From the NCBI GenBank assembly GCA_019747795.1, contig JAIEQK010000225.1, positions 1 to 44,310 of the forward strand: a stretch of DNA of 44,310 nucleotides, read 5' to 3'. This document shows positions 42,699 through 44,310 of this stretch, in pieces. Under the pieces are notes generated by a model, which saw only the letters and a list, made by a program, of their open reading frames with translations, was not told where the DNA came from and did no database searches. The position numbers and the translations under genes are program-made. Numbering within the stretch: the first letter of the stretch is position 1; every line of letters starts with the position of its first letter. The stretch comes from Gammaproteobacteria bacterium (GTDB lineage Bacteria; Pseudomonadota; Gammaproteobacteria; Ga0077536).

Positions 42699-43847
42699 AT
42701 GCGCATCCTGATCCTCGGCGGCGACGGCTACCTGGGGTGGCCGACGGCCATGCATCTTTCCGCGCGCGGCCACGAGGTCGCGGTCGCCGACAACTACCTG
42801 CGCCGCCGCTTGAGCCGTGAGCAGGACGTCGAGGCGCTGTTCCCGGTGCCGAACCTCGCGCAGCGCGCCAAGCTGTGGCAGGCGCGCGCCGGCCACGAGA
42901 TCAAGCATTACGTCGGCGATCTGTGCGAATGGGACTTCGTCGCGCAGATGTTCAGCGAATTCCGCCCCGAGGCCATCGTGCACTACGCCGAGCAGCCGTC
43001 GGCGCCGTACTCCATGCTCGACCGCCGCGCGGCCACGCTCACCCTGCACAACAATCTCGGCGTGACCGCCAACTGCATCTTCGCGGTGCGTGAGTTCTGT
43101 CCGGACGCGCACATCGTCAAGCTCGGCACCATGGGCGAGTACGGCACGCCGAACATCGACATCGAGGAAGGCTGGCTCGAGATCGAGCACAAGGGCCGCA
43201 AGGACAAGTTCCTGTTTCCGCGCCAGGCCGGCAGCCTGTACCACACGACCAAGATCCAGGACACCGATCTCCTGTGGTTCTACGTGCGGGTGTGGGGCTT
43301 GCGCGTAACCGACCTCATGCAGGGCCCGGTCTACGGCCTGTGGACCGAGGAGAACCAGGGCGACGAGCAGCTCTTCCCGTTCTTCAACTACGACGAGATC
43401 TTCGGCACGGTGGTGAACCGCTTCATCGTGCAGGCGGTGGCGGGCTATCCGCTGACGGTGTATGGCAAGGGCGGCCAGACGCGCGGGTATCTCAACATCA
43501 TGGACACGCTGAACTGCATTCGGCTGTCGATCGAGAATCCGCCCAAGGCGCACGAGCTGCGCGTGTTCAACCAGTTCACCGAGACCTTCTCGGTCAACGA
43601 ACTCGCCGAGCGCGTGCACGACTGCGGCAAGCGCAACGGGCTCGAGGTGAAGATCGAGTCCAAGCCGAATCCGCGCAAGGAGCTGGAGGAACACTACTAC
43701 AACCCGGCCCACACCGGCCTCTTGGAGCTCGGCCTCGAGCCGCACTTCATGACCGAGGACGTGCTCGACCAGCTGCTTGCGACGGTGCTGCGCTATCGCG
43801 AGAACATCAATCGCGACGCCATCTTTCGCGGCATCAAGTGGAACTGA
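42699..43847 (+). CDS. sqdB: UDP-sulfoquinovose synthase (SqdB-like)
   Basis: A 382-residue SDR with close family agreement to SQD1/SqdB, which makes UDP-sulfoquinovose from UDP-glucose and sulfite. Diagnostic segments are ILGGDGYLGWPTAMHL (5-20), EQPSAPYSMLDR (98-109), LGTMGEYGTPNIDIEEGW (142-159; T144, E147), YHTTK (Y181, K185) and VYGKGGQTRGYLNIMDT near 258-274. The C-terminal NPRKELEEHYYNPAHT is also typical. It follows the dehydratase by 10 bases. No typical SQDG synthase is adjacent, so the sugar probably enters a polysaccharide rather than a lipid (inference). Confidence 0.88.
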   Translation: MRILILGGDGYLGWPTAMHLSARGHEVAVADNYLRRRLSREQDVEALFPVPNLAQRAKLWQARAGHEIKHYVGDLCEWDFVAQMFSEFRPEAIVHYAEQPSAPYSMLDRRAATLTLHNNLGVTANCIFAVREFCPDAHIVKLGTMGEYGTPNIDIEEGWLEIEHKGRKDKFLFPRQAGSLYHTTKIQDTDLLWFYVRVWGLRVTDLMQGPVYGLWTEENQGDEQLFPFFNYDEIFGTVVNRFIVQAVAGYPLTVYGKGGQTRGYLNIMDTLNCIRLSIENPPKAHELRVFNQFTETFSVNELAERVHDCGKRNGLEVKIESKPNPRKELEEHYYNPAHTGLLELGLEPHFMTEDVLDQLLATVLRYRENINRDAIFRGIKWN

Positions 43848-43886
43848 GCCCGCGCGCGCGGCGCGCGCCGGGCAATGCCTGAGCGA

Positions 43887-44310
43887 GCGTGATCAGGCTG
43901 CTGCACGTCGTGACCGGCCTCGGCGGCGGCGGCGCGGAGACCATGCTCGCGCGCTTGAGCGGGGCGCTGCCGAGGTCCGAGTTCGAGCAGCAGGTGCTGT
44001 CCCTGACCGAGGATGGTCCGATAGGCGCGCGCCTGCGTGCCGCGGACGTGCCGGTCGCCACGCTCGGCCTGCGCCGCGCGACCGATCTGCCGCGCGGTCT
44101 CGCGGGCCTCGCCGGTGCCCTGCGACGCTTTCGCCCTGACGTCATCCAGACCTGGCTGGTGCACGCCGACCTGCTCACCGGCCTGGTGGCGCGCGCGCTC
44201 GGCGCCGCGCCGGTCGTGTGGGGCGTGCACCAGGCGGGCTATGACCCGGCCACCACGCCGCGCGCCACGCGGCTTGCGCTCGCAATCGCCGCGCGCCTGT
44301 CGGGCGTGCT
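43887..44310 (+). CDS. GT4-type glycosyltransferase (partial, C-terminus off window)
   Basis: The GTG at 43887 opens a frame that runs off the right edge with about 141 codons. The N-domain pattern is clear: IRLLHVVTGLGGGGAETML, FEQQVLSLTEDGPIGARLRA and RRFRPDVIQTWLVHADLLTG. This is the acceptor-binding half of a GT4 enzyme. It lies 39 bases after sqdB and could use the sulfoquinovose donor, but that is only positional inference. Confidence 0.82.

Overview
The window is very GC-rich DNA with dense, mostly overlapping genes, GTG and TTG starts, and a complete cytochrome c maturation (ccm) operon. This points to a proteobacterium, most likely a gammaproteobacterium. The genus cannot be told from the sequence.

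Layout. (1) 1-6092, minus strand: ccmA-ccmB-ccmC-ccmD-ccmE-ccmF-ccmG-ccmH, read right to left, headed by a small conserved hypothetical gene. ccmH runs off the left edge. (2) 6228-9833, plus strand: nucleotide-sugar genes (UDP-glucuronate 4-epimerase, TviB/WbpO-type UDP-HexNAc dehydrogenase, UDP-glucose dehydrogenase). (3) 9917-12302: an MBOAT O-acyltransferase and an AlgJ/SGNH-like partner. (4) 12520-13587: dTDP-glucose 4,6-dehydratase. (5) 13737-19911: two diverged copies of a [winged-helix regulator - GT4 glycosyltransferase - acetyltransferase] module. The first copy is cut off early in its third gene by a reversed sulfotransferase-like/glycosyltransferase gene. (6) 19876-33241: a long plus-strand cluster holding an acetyltransferase, Gfo/Idh dehydrogenase, DegT aminotransferase, UDP-GlcNAc 2-epimerase, GT-C membrane protein, fused glutaminase/N-acetyl-sugar amidotransferase, two methyltransferases, a flippase and two glycosyltransferases. 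(7) 33336-41497: a degenerate ABC exporter-like gene and four more glycosyltransferases on both strands. (8) 41615-44310: WbpM/CapD-like dehydratase, SqdB-like UDP-sulfoquinovose synthase and a truncated GT4.

How it fits together. This is one large surface-polysaccharide (EPS, capsule or O-antigen) locus next to housekeeping ccm genes. TviB-type oxidation, 3-oxidation, transamination, N-acetylation and 2-epimerisation together match the Wbp pathway to UDP-2,3-diacetamido-2,3-dideoxy-mannuronic acid. The fused amidotransferase would then make an acetamidino derivative. SqdB may add a sulfonated sugar donor. The flippase implies Wzx-type export, but no certain Wzy polymerase, Wzz, or initiating phosphoglycosyltransferase is seen here.

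Most notable points: a shared GTTCA-N5-TGAAC operator in front of both regulator copies; a truncated acetyltransferase remnant that reveals the module duplication; a single-chain class II glutaminase + WbpG-type amidotransferase; two glycosyltransferases that look circularly permuted; and an ABC exporter homologue lacking Walker A lysine. No tRNA, rRNA, CRISPR array or transposase was seen.
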